The notes: a model not told the origin generated them from the sequence alone. A stretch of DNA of 64,000 nt from Schistocerca nitens (GCF_023898315.1 NC_064621.1:19714501-19778500), one strand, 5' to 3'. Shown: positions 11,476 to 24,355, counted from the first letter of the stretch. Program-made: numbers and translations.

Positions 11476-11874
11476 AACAACGAAATTATGTTGTAATTGC
11501 GACATGTGACTTTCATTTGATTTGAACATCGAAGTTGCTTGCTGTTTATTTACTTTTTGTTCATTAGCTTCAGCCATATACGAACACCTAGGAGCGTTAA
11601 ATTGATATTGAAATAAAGTGTCATGCATGGACTAATAACAATAAATTCTTACCTACTTGTGATGGTACTGCAGTATCTGCCAGCGTCTTCAGAAGTGGAT
11701 ATCGCATACGACGTTCCTAGGGTGTTTATAAATGGATATTGCAGACGACTTCGAACAAAGTTTGAATGTAGCTTCGTAAAAGTTCTGTGATCAAACGATC
11801 TGAATTGCTGGCGAATACAGTTTATCCTCACTAGACAGCATATTTTATCATTATACATGAGGTTATAGGGTTTC

Positions 11875-12066
11875 GCCGGGTGCGGTGGCCGAGCAGTTCC
11901 AGGCGCTTCAGTCACGAACCGCACGGCTGCTTCAGTCGCAGGTTGGAATCCTACTTCGGGCATAGATGTCTGTGATGTCCTTAGGCTAGCTAGGTGTAAG
12001 TAGTTCTAGTTCTAGGGGCTGATGACATAAGCAGTTTGGTCGCATAGTTCTTGAACCCATTTTTTG
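11875..12066 (+). mobile_element. Diverged tRNA-derived SINE
   Basis: Same family as 118-320: box A-like tggccgagcagttcc, box B-like ggttggaatcc, then gatgtccttaggctagctag and the ttgaaccc 3' end before a T run. It carries more substitutions than the copies near the start of the window, and I could not find a convincing target-site duplication, so it is likely older. Confidence 0.85.
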
Positions 12067-13556
12067 ACCTTTCGCGTAAATTTTCTTTACATAAACGGCC
12101 GTATCTTTAGATTGCGTTGACATAGAAGCTCACTTTTTTGCACCACCAAGGGACGGGTTACCGCAAGAAGTGCGATACATTTCCACTTATTATGTCTACC
12201 CGTTCTGGAGGTAAACTGGTTTTAAGGGTTGGGTAGACCGATAGAAAGTGAGACTAGTTTTTACTGGTTTAGGTGTCGAAATCCGAACAACGAAAACAGC
12301 TACGACAGCTACTGAAGATGAGGGCCGCATAAATAACACCCCCTACTCTTTATTCGAAATGTTCCAGTTGCAGTCGATACATCACCGTATTAGTCGTAGC
12401 TACGCTTTCGATCTAAATCACGTTTACAGGAATGCAAATAGAATCCATTTGCCTATACACGTGGTAATTCACATCTCAGTATTAATGCCACCGCGGTTTA
12501 GAAGTGCGAACATTCCCATTGCTAGCTAGCTTAAGAAACACTTCGGCTAATTAACGTATTCTGGCTGTGGCGAGTCTAGTGGAGAATTCGAAACAGTGTA
12601 GAATACGTTTGGCAGCTATGTAGCCATTTATTTCCTGGGGTGGTGCAGAATTATCCTACTAAATTTACTCTCTAATAACTGTATTTTGTTATTTCGATAA
12701 ACATCCCGAATGATTGTCACATAAGCGGTGACATAAAGGAAGAAAATTCATGTTTTTGAGTCCAGAAAGCTCTATGCAACAGAAACTGCAGATCATTTTG
12801 CCATTTTCATTGCGAAATTGCCGGCTTATTCATGTCTGGGGTAATAATAGAGGGCTGTTTGCCTGGGTTGTCTGCTAGCGTAGTGAAAGGAAGGTCTGGT
12901 TTGTTTTTGGCTCTAATCTCGATGGAGGCGGGTAGAACATCAGCAAAGCAATTTTAAGAAATTCTCGCGCCCCCAATACGTTTTATCGCTACCTTTATTC
13001 TGTACTGGTGCCCTGTGGATGTCAATATGACACTCTTGTAGAATTTCATACATGTTACTGCCTACTTTTTCCGCTTCTGTCAATAATGGAATTGACTTAA
13101 GTGTGGCACTTAAAGATTTTTAACTGAATTTCGTTATGAATCTTCACGCATTGCTAAATTTGCACACTTTCATGGTAGGTCAGCAACAGTAATCCAGTAT
13201 GACTGGTCTGAACGTTGACACAGACCGTTTCGCGGCCCAATGCGGATAATATTTTGCTAATTCGTAACAATCTGGGGTTCTTTGTCTTACTAAAACAGTT
13301 ATTTTATCTCGATAAGTTGAAATTCATTATTTTTTTGGTACAGTTCATACCAATTAGCGTTTCTTCTTTCAGTTCTCTCTTATATTTACGTGTTGTATTT
13401 AACACACTAATCAGCATTAATATAGTCTTACAAATTATTGAAAACAGCCAAAAAAAGTTCAGATAGTTTGTCAATTTCACGCCTGTGCATAGTATGTTGG
13501 CAGCACTTCGTCGCCTTGCCTGTTATGCTGTGTAGCAGACTTTAAAGCCGTGCGGG
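12067..13556. other. Mostly unannotated; holds one dispersed repeat
   Basis: Apart from the repeat at 12585-12800, nothing is recognised. The open frames at 12248-12529 and 13215-13466 have no recognisable domains. Confidence 0.45.
12585..12800 (+). repeat. Unclassified dispersed repeat, copy 2
   Basis: Diverged partner of 5330-5530 on the same strand. Both copies share the order of several conserved blocks, including one just before ggtccag/agtccag-aagc. This suggests an old interspersed repeat family whose full extent is not defined by these two copies. Confidence 0.5.
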
Positions 13557-14287
13557 TCAGCATAATGAAAAGGCGAGGGGTCTCGCTCGTTTTGTCCACG
13601 ACTGTACATTCTCTATTTTAAACATGAAATCTTTCAGATACAATGACCAGTGCACCAAATGCCCAAGTGTTAGTTTGGCAGTCATAAAGAACTGCAGCGC
13701 TTTATAGTCACTGTAGACCTTTGTGGTTCTGCTGAAAAGGAAGAGCCTGAAATTTGCAAATTCCCACGCATTCACGGGGGCCTTGGAGTCAGTGACAGAG
13801 CAGTTTATTTCTGATTTAGATAAAATTCGGCTTGTGAATGAAATTTTCTGTGGAATAACTACTTCGTGAAGTTCTATCTCCTGGAAGAGGTGTACCTCGA
13901 TACCAGTAAAGGACCTCTCTGATGCAAGGCAGAAATCTCTCTCCAAGGAAGGATGTACAAGAATGGAAACATCGATTAACGTTTCCTTCAGCATGTCTGA
14001 TTCTCACTGCATCTGTTCGTCCCAACTGCATGTAGTACACTTACTGAGAGATGTGTGTAGGCCTGTCATCTCCTGAGGCAACTGCGACTCACAACTGCTG
14101 CAACAGGTCTTTTCTGTTCTGAACAGTGACACTGCGATAGCGCTGATGTAAATGCAGATCCCATATATATTTTACTGCGGACCGACTTGGGAGAATCTCG
14201 TTGACCACGGAAATACCTCAACATCACGCCGACAGCTCATAGAAGCACATGTACACGAGCCGTATGTAGACGAGCATCGTCTTCTTA

Positions 14288-14920
14288 AGGGTGTATCAAA
14301 AAGAACCCATCAGATTTCACACGTCTATATTTCTGAAACCAATAAACATATACAATGAATTTTGTTTTTTGATGAACAGGAAACTCAAAAAGTTCTTTTC
14401 TTCATAGCTTTTCATACATGTTGAATATAAACCCCTTGAGATGCGCGGCATACCTCAAAGCGGTATTCAAATTGTTCCCACTCTGCAGCGAGTATGTGTT
14501 AAGCTTCCACAGCTGCTGTTATAAGATGTCTAAGTTCATTCATTGCTGTTGGTAACGGAGGCACATAGACTCCTTTATAAATCCCTACAAGAAATAATCA
14601 CGTACAGTCAGGTCTGGCGATCTTGGCAGCCACTAATGGTAAGCTGAATCATTTGGTCTAGTGCGACTGATCCATCGTTTAATAATCCTTTGATTTAAAA
14701 ATTGCCGTGCATCCAGATACCAGTATGGCGGTTCCCCATCCTGTAGCAAATGAAGTCGGTTCTTATCAGTCTCCAACGGTGGGAAAAGAAAGCGCACAAG
14801 CATATCGATGTATGTACTTCCTGTAACAGTGTTCTCGGCAAGGTAAAATGGACCATACATCTCAAAAACATAATAGTTACGATTTTTTTAAAATCGGATG
14901 ATTGTTTTTGATACACCTTG
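14288..14920 (-). mobile_element. Internally deleted mariner/Tc-type transposon with terminal inverted repeats
   Basis: The left end (from 14288, ggtgtatcaaaaagaaccc...cagattt) is an imperfect inverted repeat of the right end (to 14920, aaatcggatgattg...gatacacctt), about 28 bases, with TA outside the right end (14921-14922) and TA next to the left end. On the minus strand 14860-14633 encodes a transposase piece: MYGPFYLAENTVTG, then LLQDGEPPYWYLD with the second catalytic Asp, then RWISRTRPNDSAYH. The N-terminal DNA-binding region is absent; at 633 bp the copy is about half normal length and would be non-autonomous. It lies inside the minus-strand Ty3/gypsy fossil and is therefore younger than that fossil. 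Confidence 0.75.
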
Positions 14921-15699
14921 TATTATTCCGCAAAGTGACATAGTCGCAGTGTAGTCACAGTCATACTAACTAACAAAATTTTAATAGCCCAAAGAATGCA
15001 CATACTTGCCATTTTGTCTTTGGTAGTGCAAAATTCTATGTAGCCTCAAGTTCCTCCGGACAGGGTCGAATATCTTCTGACGTGATCACATGTCCCCGGA
15101 AATTGATCTCTCTATGCCCAAACTCTGGTTTTGCTAAATTCTCCATCACTGTGTGATCTCTTAACACTTACAGTAGACAGTTTAGAGTTACGCTACACTC
15201 TCGTCAAGATATCTATGCAATTAGTACATGTTTTACATATAGTGTCACCTTCTTCTTCAGTCCTGAAATTACCGAGTACAGACCACTAATAAATGCAGAC
15301 GACAATACATTCGGCCCAAATAGTAAGTTGTTAAACTGGTAACAATGGTCATAACAGAGGAAAGCAGTATATGGCCAGCACTTCGGGTGTAGTTCCACCT
15401 GTCAATAATTAGCAGGCTTATCCACTGAGATGGCTATGTTTAGCCCATGGAAGAAAGGTAGTAGTTCTTTTCACATTTCAAGATGGTCCATTTCTGGCTC
15501 TACAATTGTATAGCCTAGTTGCGAGTCAAGCATATTGACCCACCTTTCTTGAAAACATTCATCAACAGATTGTTCTAGGAACTAGTTCACATTTCAATAA
15601 TTCCTTGTTCAACCATGGTCGTACCTCTTCCACGACCGTCTTTACGTACACTAACGGAAAAATGCAACTAACTCAAGAACAAGTTAATTTTACTAACAA

Positions 15700-16400
15700 G
15701 TAAGGTGACAGTTAGGTCGTGATTTTAGGAGAATATGATAAATTCAGACCAAATGAAAGACACACGTCACTGTAAAGAGTGCCCAAACAGTCACATCAAT
15801 AGATAGTGTACCCTCCGTTCTCTGCCGCCCCCCTTCCTGGAGGGAACACGGGCGTGTAACGATCAAAAAGGTGACGGATGACGTCCTGTGATGAATTCTC
15901 ACAAGATCGTGCCCCTTTTGTTGCAGTTCAGTGATGGTCCTTGCAGGGCCTGGAGAACGAGTGAGTTCTCACTTCCCCACGTTTCATACATGTTCAATTG
16001 GCGGGGGATGTGATGATCTCCCTTGTCAGGGCAGTTAATGTACATCAGAAAGAGAACGTTGCTTTGCAGCAGCCTTATGTTGCCATGCATTATCCTGCTG
16101 AAAAAGGAGGTCGCCGTCCTATTGAAAAATTTACAGTAACACACGCCTGTGCAGTGTAGCAGGCACTAGCTACTTTACCTTGCGGAAACACCAAATGTGA
16201 CCACAGATTGCCGCTCTGAAGCCGGGGATGGGACCCGTGTGTCCTGGGTGAATGCGCTCTCGAGTAGGCAGCTCACGAGATCCACGCCACGGAGTAGAGA
16301 GTAAACAGGAAGGAAAGCAGAGGATCGCTCGTTCGATTTGTACCAAGTCAGGCGTTGCACTTGACGCCATATTGAATCCGAGTGAATGCGAAACGATAGC
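15700..16400 (-). mobile_element. Decayed Tc1-like transposon
   Basis: Minus-strand translation in shifting frames shows Tc1-type landmarks: HTGPIPGF (normally near TPGVMVWGAI), a QQDNA box with the second catalytic Asp, and a PIEHV box with the catalytic Glu. Several stops and frame changes separate them. Terminal repeats were not found, so borders are approximate. It sits between the protease-like and reverse-transcriptase-like parts of the minus-strand Ty3/gypsy fossil, apparently as an insertion. Confidence 0.6.
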
Positions 16401-18050
16401 TGCTCACTAATACGGCTTGAAGTGGACTTTATTAGAAAACGTAACTAATCTGACTACATGACAACTTTTATGGAAGAAAACATTAACAAAACAAGTTGCG
16501 ATAAATCTTTAGTTGAAAACTTATCACATAAGCTTTTAAATTTATTACTGTTCACACGTACAAGCTGTAACTGCCACTGCTCCTAGTTCCAGATGACACT
16601 GGAGCTACTGTGTTTTGTAAACATCGGTTTTTCCTTGCAGCAGTTTTATTTTGCTTCTCTGCTTTTCTTTTCTGGGACTGGGAGCTGATAAATCAACCTT
16701 ATTTCCAACAGCTCTTCTAGGACACCCTGCAGGTGCTTCAGTGTTTGCATCAGTGCTGGAATTATCATACATGTTTTCAGCCTGACCGTAACATTACTTC
16801 TTGCATATCTAGGTGAATAGTCAGTAATGGCGATTGACAACCGTCCAAAATTAATTCTAAACAAACAGGCGTGCACAGACAAAGTGATTGAGGCGACTGC
16901 TCACGATGAGCGGAAAATCCGGCTCAGAGTCCCCCGCCCGGAACACATTTTCGTCCGTCACTTACAGGCGGTGTGTCTAACACTGGCTGATGCCAAGCTG
17001 TACGCATTCAGCGAATTTGGAATTAACATAGATGTTACTTTAAATCAAGACAGTAGGCTGCGTAAAATTTAATTTTTACAAATCGTTTGAATTAGGTCGA
17101 GACCTACAAGTTCACTCTAACATTATGTAACATGATTCATATTCGTTTAATAAATGATGGCTGGTAAGAGCCGCAAAGAAATTTTTGTCAAGCTTTGTCC
17201 TACATACGAGATGTGTTTCAACTTTTCTTATATAACTTATCGTGTAGAATGTCTTCATCAGTTTTTTCCCAGTAATAAATGCAACAATAAATCACAATCA
17301 CTAATTTGAGAAACATGCATCTACTTGCATGAACTGTCTGCGACTGAGCTACAGATCACTTGGAGGTGGTGTCATCAGGCAGTGTGCTCAAATAAAATAC
17401 TATAACTTCAATTTTCTCCATACTGTAGTGAAATGTGGCTTTTCTTCCAACTTTAAAAACAATTTCGATAGGTTAGCTGCATCTGGTACACAGAAACGTG
17501 TACCCCCTGCTATTGTCTGCCTCTAGTTTCAAAATGAAAATAAGTCGTAATGCTATGGTAACTTAAAATTTGATTGTAACTGACTTCGTAGACCACATAC
17601 GAAAGAGAAACACGAGCCACAAATCCGCACAGTGCGCGGCCATAACGTCGAGTGTTGCGCCTCGTAGCTCGTTGCTGCGGAACGTCAGAGTATATTCTTT
17701 AGTTATTCGGGACTGGAAAAAAGGTGTCGCTCTCCAGGCACCGTTAAAAACAATAGCGAAGTGTTAGCTATATTTTGTATATCCTAAAACCCAACAAAAG
17801 TAAACTGTTCTTCACTGCAAACTTCTCAAAATGTGTTTGTGAAGTATCACAATAATTATGGACAATAGCGGAAATAAAAACACTCCTTAACAAGCTGTGA
17901 TCTCAGACTACAAGATGCCGAAAAATCTTTTTTTAAAGACTGCATAGAGGAGAACGTGTGAATCCCAGGACAGTGGTTTTCAATTTTTTTTTACACGAAA
18001 AGTAGAAGTTTTACTCAGAGACAGTCAAAAATATTCCTACTGGAACGTGA
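16400..18050. other. No recognisable feature
   Basis: Lies within the span of the minus-strand Ty3/gypsy fossil but shows nothing I can assign. The plus-strand frame 16827-17072 and minus-strand frame 16646-16882 overlap one another and match no family known to me. Confidence 0.4.
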
Positions 18051-19855
18051 CTGTACTGCTATTATTGGGTGCAGTTGCATTTCGATAGTTTGCTTGCATA
18101 GTGCACATTCCAGGAACAGAGATACGTACGTTCACCGTTGTAGGCCACGAGGTACGGGCGTCGTTTTTGTAGTTTAGGACGTCCCAACTGCTCATAAATA
18201 TTTTCATTAATCATGTGACTGAAGCACTAGCATCTAACTGAACTAGTAGAGATTGATGGCAAATCTGCAGAGAGATAAACAATTTGCAGTTTGTCCTCTG
18301 AATGTGACTATCTGTTTTGACTTGCGGAAGACAGTCTTCGTCCGGATTGGGATGGAAGAAGCGTTTACCTGTACATCTATTAGAGGAGAGCTGATTAGAA
18401 TGAGGCAAGTTTTGCACTGAGCGTTTCGCTGTGCAATTTTGTTGCATTCGTCCACGGTTCCTGCGTGGATTTCCAGAAGAAGTGGCTACAGATTCAGCAT
18501 GAGAGATCATCTTAATTTCCACTTTTTTCAGCTCGAGATACTCATATGTGTGACGCAGAATTTACTTTGCGTTATTTTGCATGCACACTTGCTGCTTGTG
18601 ACCTGAGTTATGGTAGAGTTAGGATTCAGCGTGGTGGAGGAAGCAGTTTTTGCGGTCGTGCATTGCGTAAGATTTGACCCAAGATTTCGGAACTAGCCGA
18701 AGACGTCGCCGCGCTCGTCGTGCTGCGTTTGCAATGTCGCCTGTGACGGCGGTCGTTCTGAACCTTGCGAAACTGGGGCCACTGTGAGCTACCGCAGTCA
18801 CCCTTGCGACAATATTCACATTAAAGTCAAGGTCAGCGGAGTCTGCCACTTCCTGGGCTTCCATTACTGAACGCACACTACTGAGAGCAGGGTTCCGACG
18901 CTTTAGAATCTGTCCTCCTCCTGTTAACAAGAAGGTTTTGATAAAGGCACCGGGAAGCATTTCATCTTGAAATGTGGATCGACGAAAGCAGTTAAATTTA
19001 CATTTCCTAGACATGCCCTCGAGTTCAGCGATCCCTTCCTTTTATCGCCTATTTCACACAGACATGGCGTGGCGCAGATGTCTGGCAGGGACGTGGTGCT
19101 CTCGGTGTCAACAAACGAAGCAATTCTCACAGACGTTGCGTGGTGGGGACGTGTCGCTTCGTGGTCCGCGTCAGATCAGTGTGTCGCCGTGAGTGGGGAT
19201 ACAGAGAACGGGTGGCGAAGAGCTCGAATTGACGCACTGCTGTCTTTATTAATTTTTAGACATCTGATGTACTTTCCCATGCCAGTATTCGTTAGTACTG
19301 TAAAAAAAATATGGACATTTGTTCGACGATACATTGCGATCTGAACTAAACACATTACAACAAATCGGTGTTTTGAAATTCTTTTCTGTAAGCCAAGCGA
19401 CATCTCCCCTCGTGATAACGAGAAAATGGAACAGAGAAATCAGACTTTGTGACGATTTTAAAGCTACAGTTAACGCTCGAACAGCGATTCCTTTCCGCTC
19501 CCAGGTATTGATAGCTTATGGGATAACCTAGTAGACGATCGTTTTCAAAAATTTCAATGCTTATCTTCAACTTCCCCTGGTAAAGGACAGGCCCGAGCTA
19601 AGGGTGGCGAGGGGAGGGGGGGGGGGGCGGCAAACCGGGGTATCTGCCCCAGGCGGCAATTTCAAGGGGTGCCAAATTCATTTTCATGAAGACAAAAGCC
19701 TTGTTTCACAAAGCACCTAGCATCCAGCGCATGTTGGTCTATCGATTTTTCATATGATTTTGAAACGCATCTTCTTTGTGTATCCAAGAAAATGAAATTT
19801 TTGCAGAAAACTTTTGCCAGAATGCTACGGCCAGTTGTACAGTCCCAAGTTAGTA

Positions 19856-19988
19856 AAAATGGTTCAAATGGCTCTGAGCACTATGAGACTTTACATCTAT
19901 GGTCATCAGTCCCCTAGAACTTAGAACTACTTAAACCTAACTAACCTTCTCGGAACAGCGCGGGAAACGAACACGTACTAATGCCTAG
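19856..19988 (-). mobile_element. SINE fragment, internally deleted, minus strand
   Basis: The reverse complement of the 118-320 family: aatggttcaaatggctctga, then ctagaacttagaactactta, then ctaacctaac. The tRNA-like head is mostly missing, with only a short GC-rich scrap (ggaacagcgcggg) near the right end. Confidence 0.8.
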
Positions 19989-20248
19989 CCGGAGAATAAG
20001 TTTTGATAATGCCCGGAATAGTTACAGAATTGGTGATGACAAGATTGTTTATTAGAATGAGGAAGGAGAATAAACAGCGACATCACGCAAATTATATGGA
20101 AGAATATGACGATTTCAAATTTATATAGAAATTTCGTACTACTGCTTTTCGTCTCATACTTGAGAAACCGGAGCATATGAATGAAATGTGAAACTATTTC
20201 CTAACATAAAACTTTTTGCTAGTAGTAGGCCCAACAGGCATTTGATAA

Positions 20249-20282
20249 TTGGTACTTCGTGACTATAGTCACGAAGTGCCAA
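20249..20282. repeat. 34 bp near-perfect palindrome
   Basis: Centred on the TATA at about 20264-20267, the two 17-base halves are reverse complements with a single mismatched pair. There is no loop, so the DNA could extrude as a cruciform. No family was recognised. Confidence 0.85.
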
Positions 20283-20759
20283 AACAGTCCCGCTTTTTTG
20301 GCGTGTGTTACAATTGCTGCAATATTAGAAACAGCGATTTCGGTCTGTCTAGTACACAGTGACAAAATAGACGTAATCAGATTGAGAAATCACAACAGTC
20401 TTGGGTCTATTCGTGTTGACAACTTTTTCAATATTAGACAGCGACATTTTGATTTTTCATCTAGCAAAACTTTTGCCGAACTTTGATGAGGTAGGAGATT
20501 CTTTCGCAGAAAGGAAAACAAGCAGTGTAGAGCTGTAACAAGATAGAGAGATAAAAATGCTGGGACTTAAAGATTGACGAAATGTGTACTATCTTGCTTG
20601 TCTCTTGTTTTTACTAGTTTTATGTTTCCTATATTTAATTTTATGTCACACAAAAGAGAAAGTTATTGGCTAATACGCAATAAAGACTAAATTTTCTGAA
20701 GAACTCTTATTCTCCCCATCACAAATAATCCCACCCAGTATTAATAGTGAGGCTGTTTT

Positions 20760-20792
20760 TAAGTGGTGGTGGTGGTGGTGGGGGCGGGGGGG
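20760..20792. repeat. (GGT)n and G-rich tract
   Basis: A short ggtggtggtggtggtgg run followed by G-rich sequence. Several G runs close together could in principle form a G-quadruplex on the plus strand. Confidence 0.8.
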
Positions 20793-21699
20793 TAGGATGT
20801 CAAACTGGCCGACTGTGGGAGCAGGAGAGGCACCACAGGACATTTTAATTTGAACTGTCCTAAATATAGGTCTGATGGCTTCCATTACAAAATATACACG
20901 TTTGAATTCCACAGAGCGAAATAGAGTTGAGTGCGATAGAAGAATGCTGAGTGAAGAGGCATGGCATTGCACTTTAGCACACTTATGAGTGAATAACATG
21001 TCTAACATGTAAGCCGAACTTATATGTTTATATATCAAACTCTTCAGAAGGATGTGCGCTACAAAATGAACGTATTTAATGAAAAGGGGAGGGGAGCGAC
21101 ACTATCAAATTTTTGCCCCGGCTCGGAAATATCATAGATCCGGGGCTGGTAAACGAAACAAAAAACTGTGATTGTTACCACGCACATCAGCATGTACCAA
21201 TACTAGCGCCTTCTTTTTAGAAGTGCTTTTGCTCCTGCGTTATTTCAGTGCTTTCTTGAATAACTGACGCCGAAAGTTCCGTCTTTTTCAAATTATTTCG
21301 ACCACATCATTGTAACCGGAGAAACCCCGGAAAATCATCTCAAAAACTTCGAATCCCGTTTTCAAGTTTTAACTGACATAGGACTCAAGTGCACACTTCT
21401 CGGATTTGCCGCCTCATCATATTGTGCAAATTCCACAATATGTCATCGATACAACTGTTCAACATATTCGGGTGCTGCCGTCACTGCTGCAATGATAATC
21501 GTGCGGCGGCAGCGAAATTTATCAGGCCGGGAGCAAGCAACACGCGTGCGCGAGAAGATGCTCTCCGCTGGAGCAAAGCGGCGCTGACGGGCGCCACAGA
21601 ATGTCCTTCCGCGCCTGCACTGCGGGCAGTGACTGTTGCCTGACGCTCCTGTCGCTAAAAGCTGAATTAAAACTCAGCAGTATCGGATATTCTTGTTTC

Positions 21700-22505
21700 A
21701 CTTGTTTTAACCCATGTAAACGACACTTTCCTAGTGTGGCCCCACAGAATAAAGACGTTACGTATGTTTCTCCGGCATTTGAACTCGCTCCATTCGAATA
21801 AACAGTTCACCATGGAAGTGGAAAAAGACGGCATCTTACTATTCCTCGATGTCCTGGTTACAATAAAAGCCGATGGTGCACTGGGACATAGTGTCTACCA
21901 CATACCAATTCACTCAAAGTTATATTTGTAGGCCAGAAGCTATCATCCTGCACAACACGCTAGTGTCGCGCACTCTTTTGTACACGGAGCGCATGTGGTC
22001 TCAAATACCGACAGTCTGCCTGGTGAGCTACGACACCCAAGAACCGTGCTCCAACACACAGATGCGCCATGCATTCCGCTCTAAGCAGGGATGTAAATGA
22101 AGAAGCGCAAGCACCCACTGCAACGACGTCGTTGTTGTATTTTGGCGGCATGTCTTCAAGAATAGAAAGAATTCTCAGGAGATCGCACGGCAGTGTGGGA
22201 AATCTTATATTTAGCAAACATGTCGAACGGTGTAAGAACGTTGTGTTGAACACCATCGTCATACGTGCATGCGGCAACCTAATAAATCAGCGGTCGTGGA
22301 GCGTTGCCTGGACACGGGGCACCGCACGTTCATCCCCGGCATCACCTTTCTGAGACTGTGTTCTTCAGGAGGCCATACGGCGGGCAAACTTATCAACAGG
22401 GGTGCAGGTTTTCACGCATGGAATCTAGCACTGGCTGCCAGTAAATTAAAACAGGAGAAACAAGAACTTCCGACTCATGACCGGACGCAGGCACCGCACT
22501 GCTGA
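21700..22505 (+). mobile_element. Penelope-like retroelement fragment (RT end plus GIY-YIG region)
   Basis: The plus strand reads, in more than one frame, FLDVLVTI...GHSVYH (the region after the Penelope reverse transcriptase catalytic box) and, further on, a C-terminal part with KSAVVERCLDTGH, which matches the end of the GIY-YIG endonuclease domain where related proteins have KSAVAEHAL-TGH. It belongs to a subtype different from the 61-64 kb copies, as judged by motif wording. It is broken by several frame changes. It lies between the reverse-transcriptase and RNase H parts of the plus-strand Ty3/gypsy fossil, which suggests insertion into it. The 5' border is unknown. Confidence 0.65.
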
Positions 22506-23040
22506 GATTTAGTTCAGCTTTCAGTCACAGGAGCGTCTGGCAGCAAACTTACAAGCCGTACGGAGACTACCTTCTACAAATTTACGAGAATTCCTAGCTG
22601 TTCTAGGCAAAACTGACATCAAATTCAATACAGATGCAGCGCAAGTTGCTGCCCCTTTGCAACACCTGAGCCGAAAAATGGTCCTTTTAGTTGGACTGAG
22701 AATGCGTGAAATCTTTTCAGAATTTGAAACACGCACTGCGATCCGCAAAAACCGATAGTACTCGCAGATGAAGGGTCACCACAGAGTAGGGGCAACATGG
22801 AACGCTCCGTAGCATTCGCATCCAACACGTCGAACAAGGCTCAAACGAACTAGAGTCAGCTGGAAAATTAAACTTCTGCCATAACTTACGTTCTTACAAA
22901 ATTTTATCAGTATCTGCCTAGTAGAAAAATTTTTCCGTAACTGATCATAAGCTGCTGACAGCTCTTTTCCATAAGGCGAAAGATGTCTCTTATCATACAG
23001 CTCTAAAGCTGCAACTTTTGTCACAGTGACCAACTATCTA

Positions 23041-24355
23041 CAGGGTGGCGCGCGAAATGTGTTACCAACTGTTTCTTTCACAATTTACGACGCACATTAG
23101 ATATCCCGCTGGGATCTCTACAGCAGTACCAGCAGAGCTTGGAAAAACAAATGAGTTACGAAATGATGCGCAATACACGATACTGCCGCTAGGAGACTAG
23201 TAAGCAGCAATCGCTGACAATGGAAGACTGACGACACAGCAACGATCGGCAATTGTGTTACTTTTTCATGAAACGAAAAGCCTTGTGACTCAGAGGCGTT
23301 TTCGGCAACCGTTTAACACACGATGGGTGCCTTGCAAAAAGACCATCCACAGGTTGTACGATAAATTTGTACAGGAAGGAACAGTATTGGAAGCGAAGCG
23401 ACCTCGGCCGAAGCCTGTTTGTTCGCCGGAGAATACTGAAGCGGTACGAGTTGCTGTACAGAGAAGTCCCGGGAAATCGTGTAGAAAGGCAGCAGTGCAA
23501 CTGGGAATATCCAGACGCTCCGTTCAACGCATTCTTAAAAGTGACCTCCATATGTACCCATACAAGATGACCTGTGCACAGAAGCTCACTGAAAAACACA
23601 AGCAGCAGAGACTGCTGTTTGTTCAGTGGGTGGAGGATAGGGAAGAAACTCTCAACAACGTTTGGTTTTCAGACGAGGCGCATTTTCATTTAGACGGTGT
23701 GGTTAACAAACAAAATGTACGCTTTTGGGCCACTGAAAACCCACAAGTGCTTCACGAACAACAACATTATGCTCCGAGGATTACAGTGTGGGCAGCAATT
23801 TCCAGTCACGGACTTATTGGACCCTTTTTCTTTGAATAAACTGTGAACAGCTTCATTCCACAGCTTCTTGCTACTGCCTTGCCCTTCAACACGCAGTGGT
23901 TCATGCAAGATGGAGCAAGGCGGCATACTGCGAACACTGTGTTGGAGTTTTTACACGAGCATTTCGACATGTGGATCATTTCACTCAGGTTTCCAGGTCG
24001 TTTCAATGACGGACAAAATTGGCCTCCCACCTCAATCCATGTGACTTTTTTCTTTGGGGGTACATAAAGGAAAAATTTTTCCCGAAACGTCCACGTGCTT
24101 TAATGGAGCTCAGAAGACTTATTCTTCAAGCTTGAAGTGAAATTACGGAAGACATGTGCCGTAGGGTAATCACTAACTTAAGTGTTCGTCTGAAGGAAGT
24201 TAGGAAACGAAATGGTGGACATATTGAGCATGTGCTGAGTTAGAACAAATCTCCATGGATGGCTCTTCATTGTAGTATATATTCCTTTCAGATTGTATTG
24301 ACAATAAAGTTTATATTCAAAAACAAAATGGTAACACATTTCATGCGCCACCCTG
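23041..24355 (+). mobile_element. 1315 bp IS630-Tc1-mariner-type transposon with 27 bp terminal inverted repeats
   Basis: The ends are inverted repeats: cagggtggcgcgcgaaatg...ttacca at 23041-23067 and its reverse complement at 24329-24355, differing at 2 of 27 positions. TA precedes the left end (23039-23040) and CA follows the right end, consistent with a TA target duplication with one later transition. The interior encodes a transposase and little else. It is inserted in the RNase H region of the plus-strand Ty3/gypsy fossil, so it is younger than that element. Confidence 0.92.
23228..24241 (+). pseudogene. Transposase of the 23041-24355 element (DUF4817-type N-terminus)
   Basis: A DDE/D-type transposase. 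The N-terminal part (about 23228-23560: LTTQQRSAIVLLFHETKS, then RRFRQPFNTRW and the HTH motif KSCRKAAVQLGISRRSVQRIL) is the DNA-binding region. The catalytic part has VWFSDEAHFHLDG with the first Asp, then TVWAAISSHGLIGPFFFE, FMQDGARRHTANTVLEF with the second Asp, and LNPCDFFLWGYIKE with the third acid, here Asp. The C-terminus ends HIEHVLS just before the right repeat. Damage: a frame change near the N-terminus (the ATG at 23220 leads to an early stop), a TAA at 23837-23839, a frame change around 24020-24030 (the NPCD box is in a different frame from QDG) and a TGA near 24137. It is inactive but recently so. Confidence 0.85.

Larger units (their letters stand above)
13557..19014 (-). mobile_element. 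Ty3/gypsy-type LTR retrotransposon fossil, broken
   Basis: Segments resembling parts of a Ty3/gypsy element occur in the expected order on the minus strand: a gag-like region (about 19014-18400), a protease-like region (about 18260-18050), a reverse-transcriptase-like region (about 15180-15050) and an RNase H-like region (about 14040-13557). Long terminal repeats were not identified. The copy is heavily broken, with many disruptions, and carries later insertions at 14288-14920 and about 15700-16400, so it appears old. Confidence 0.7.
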
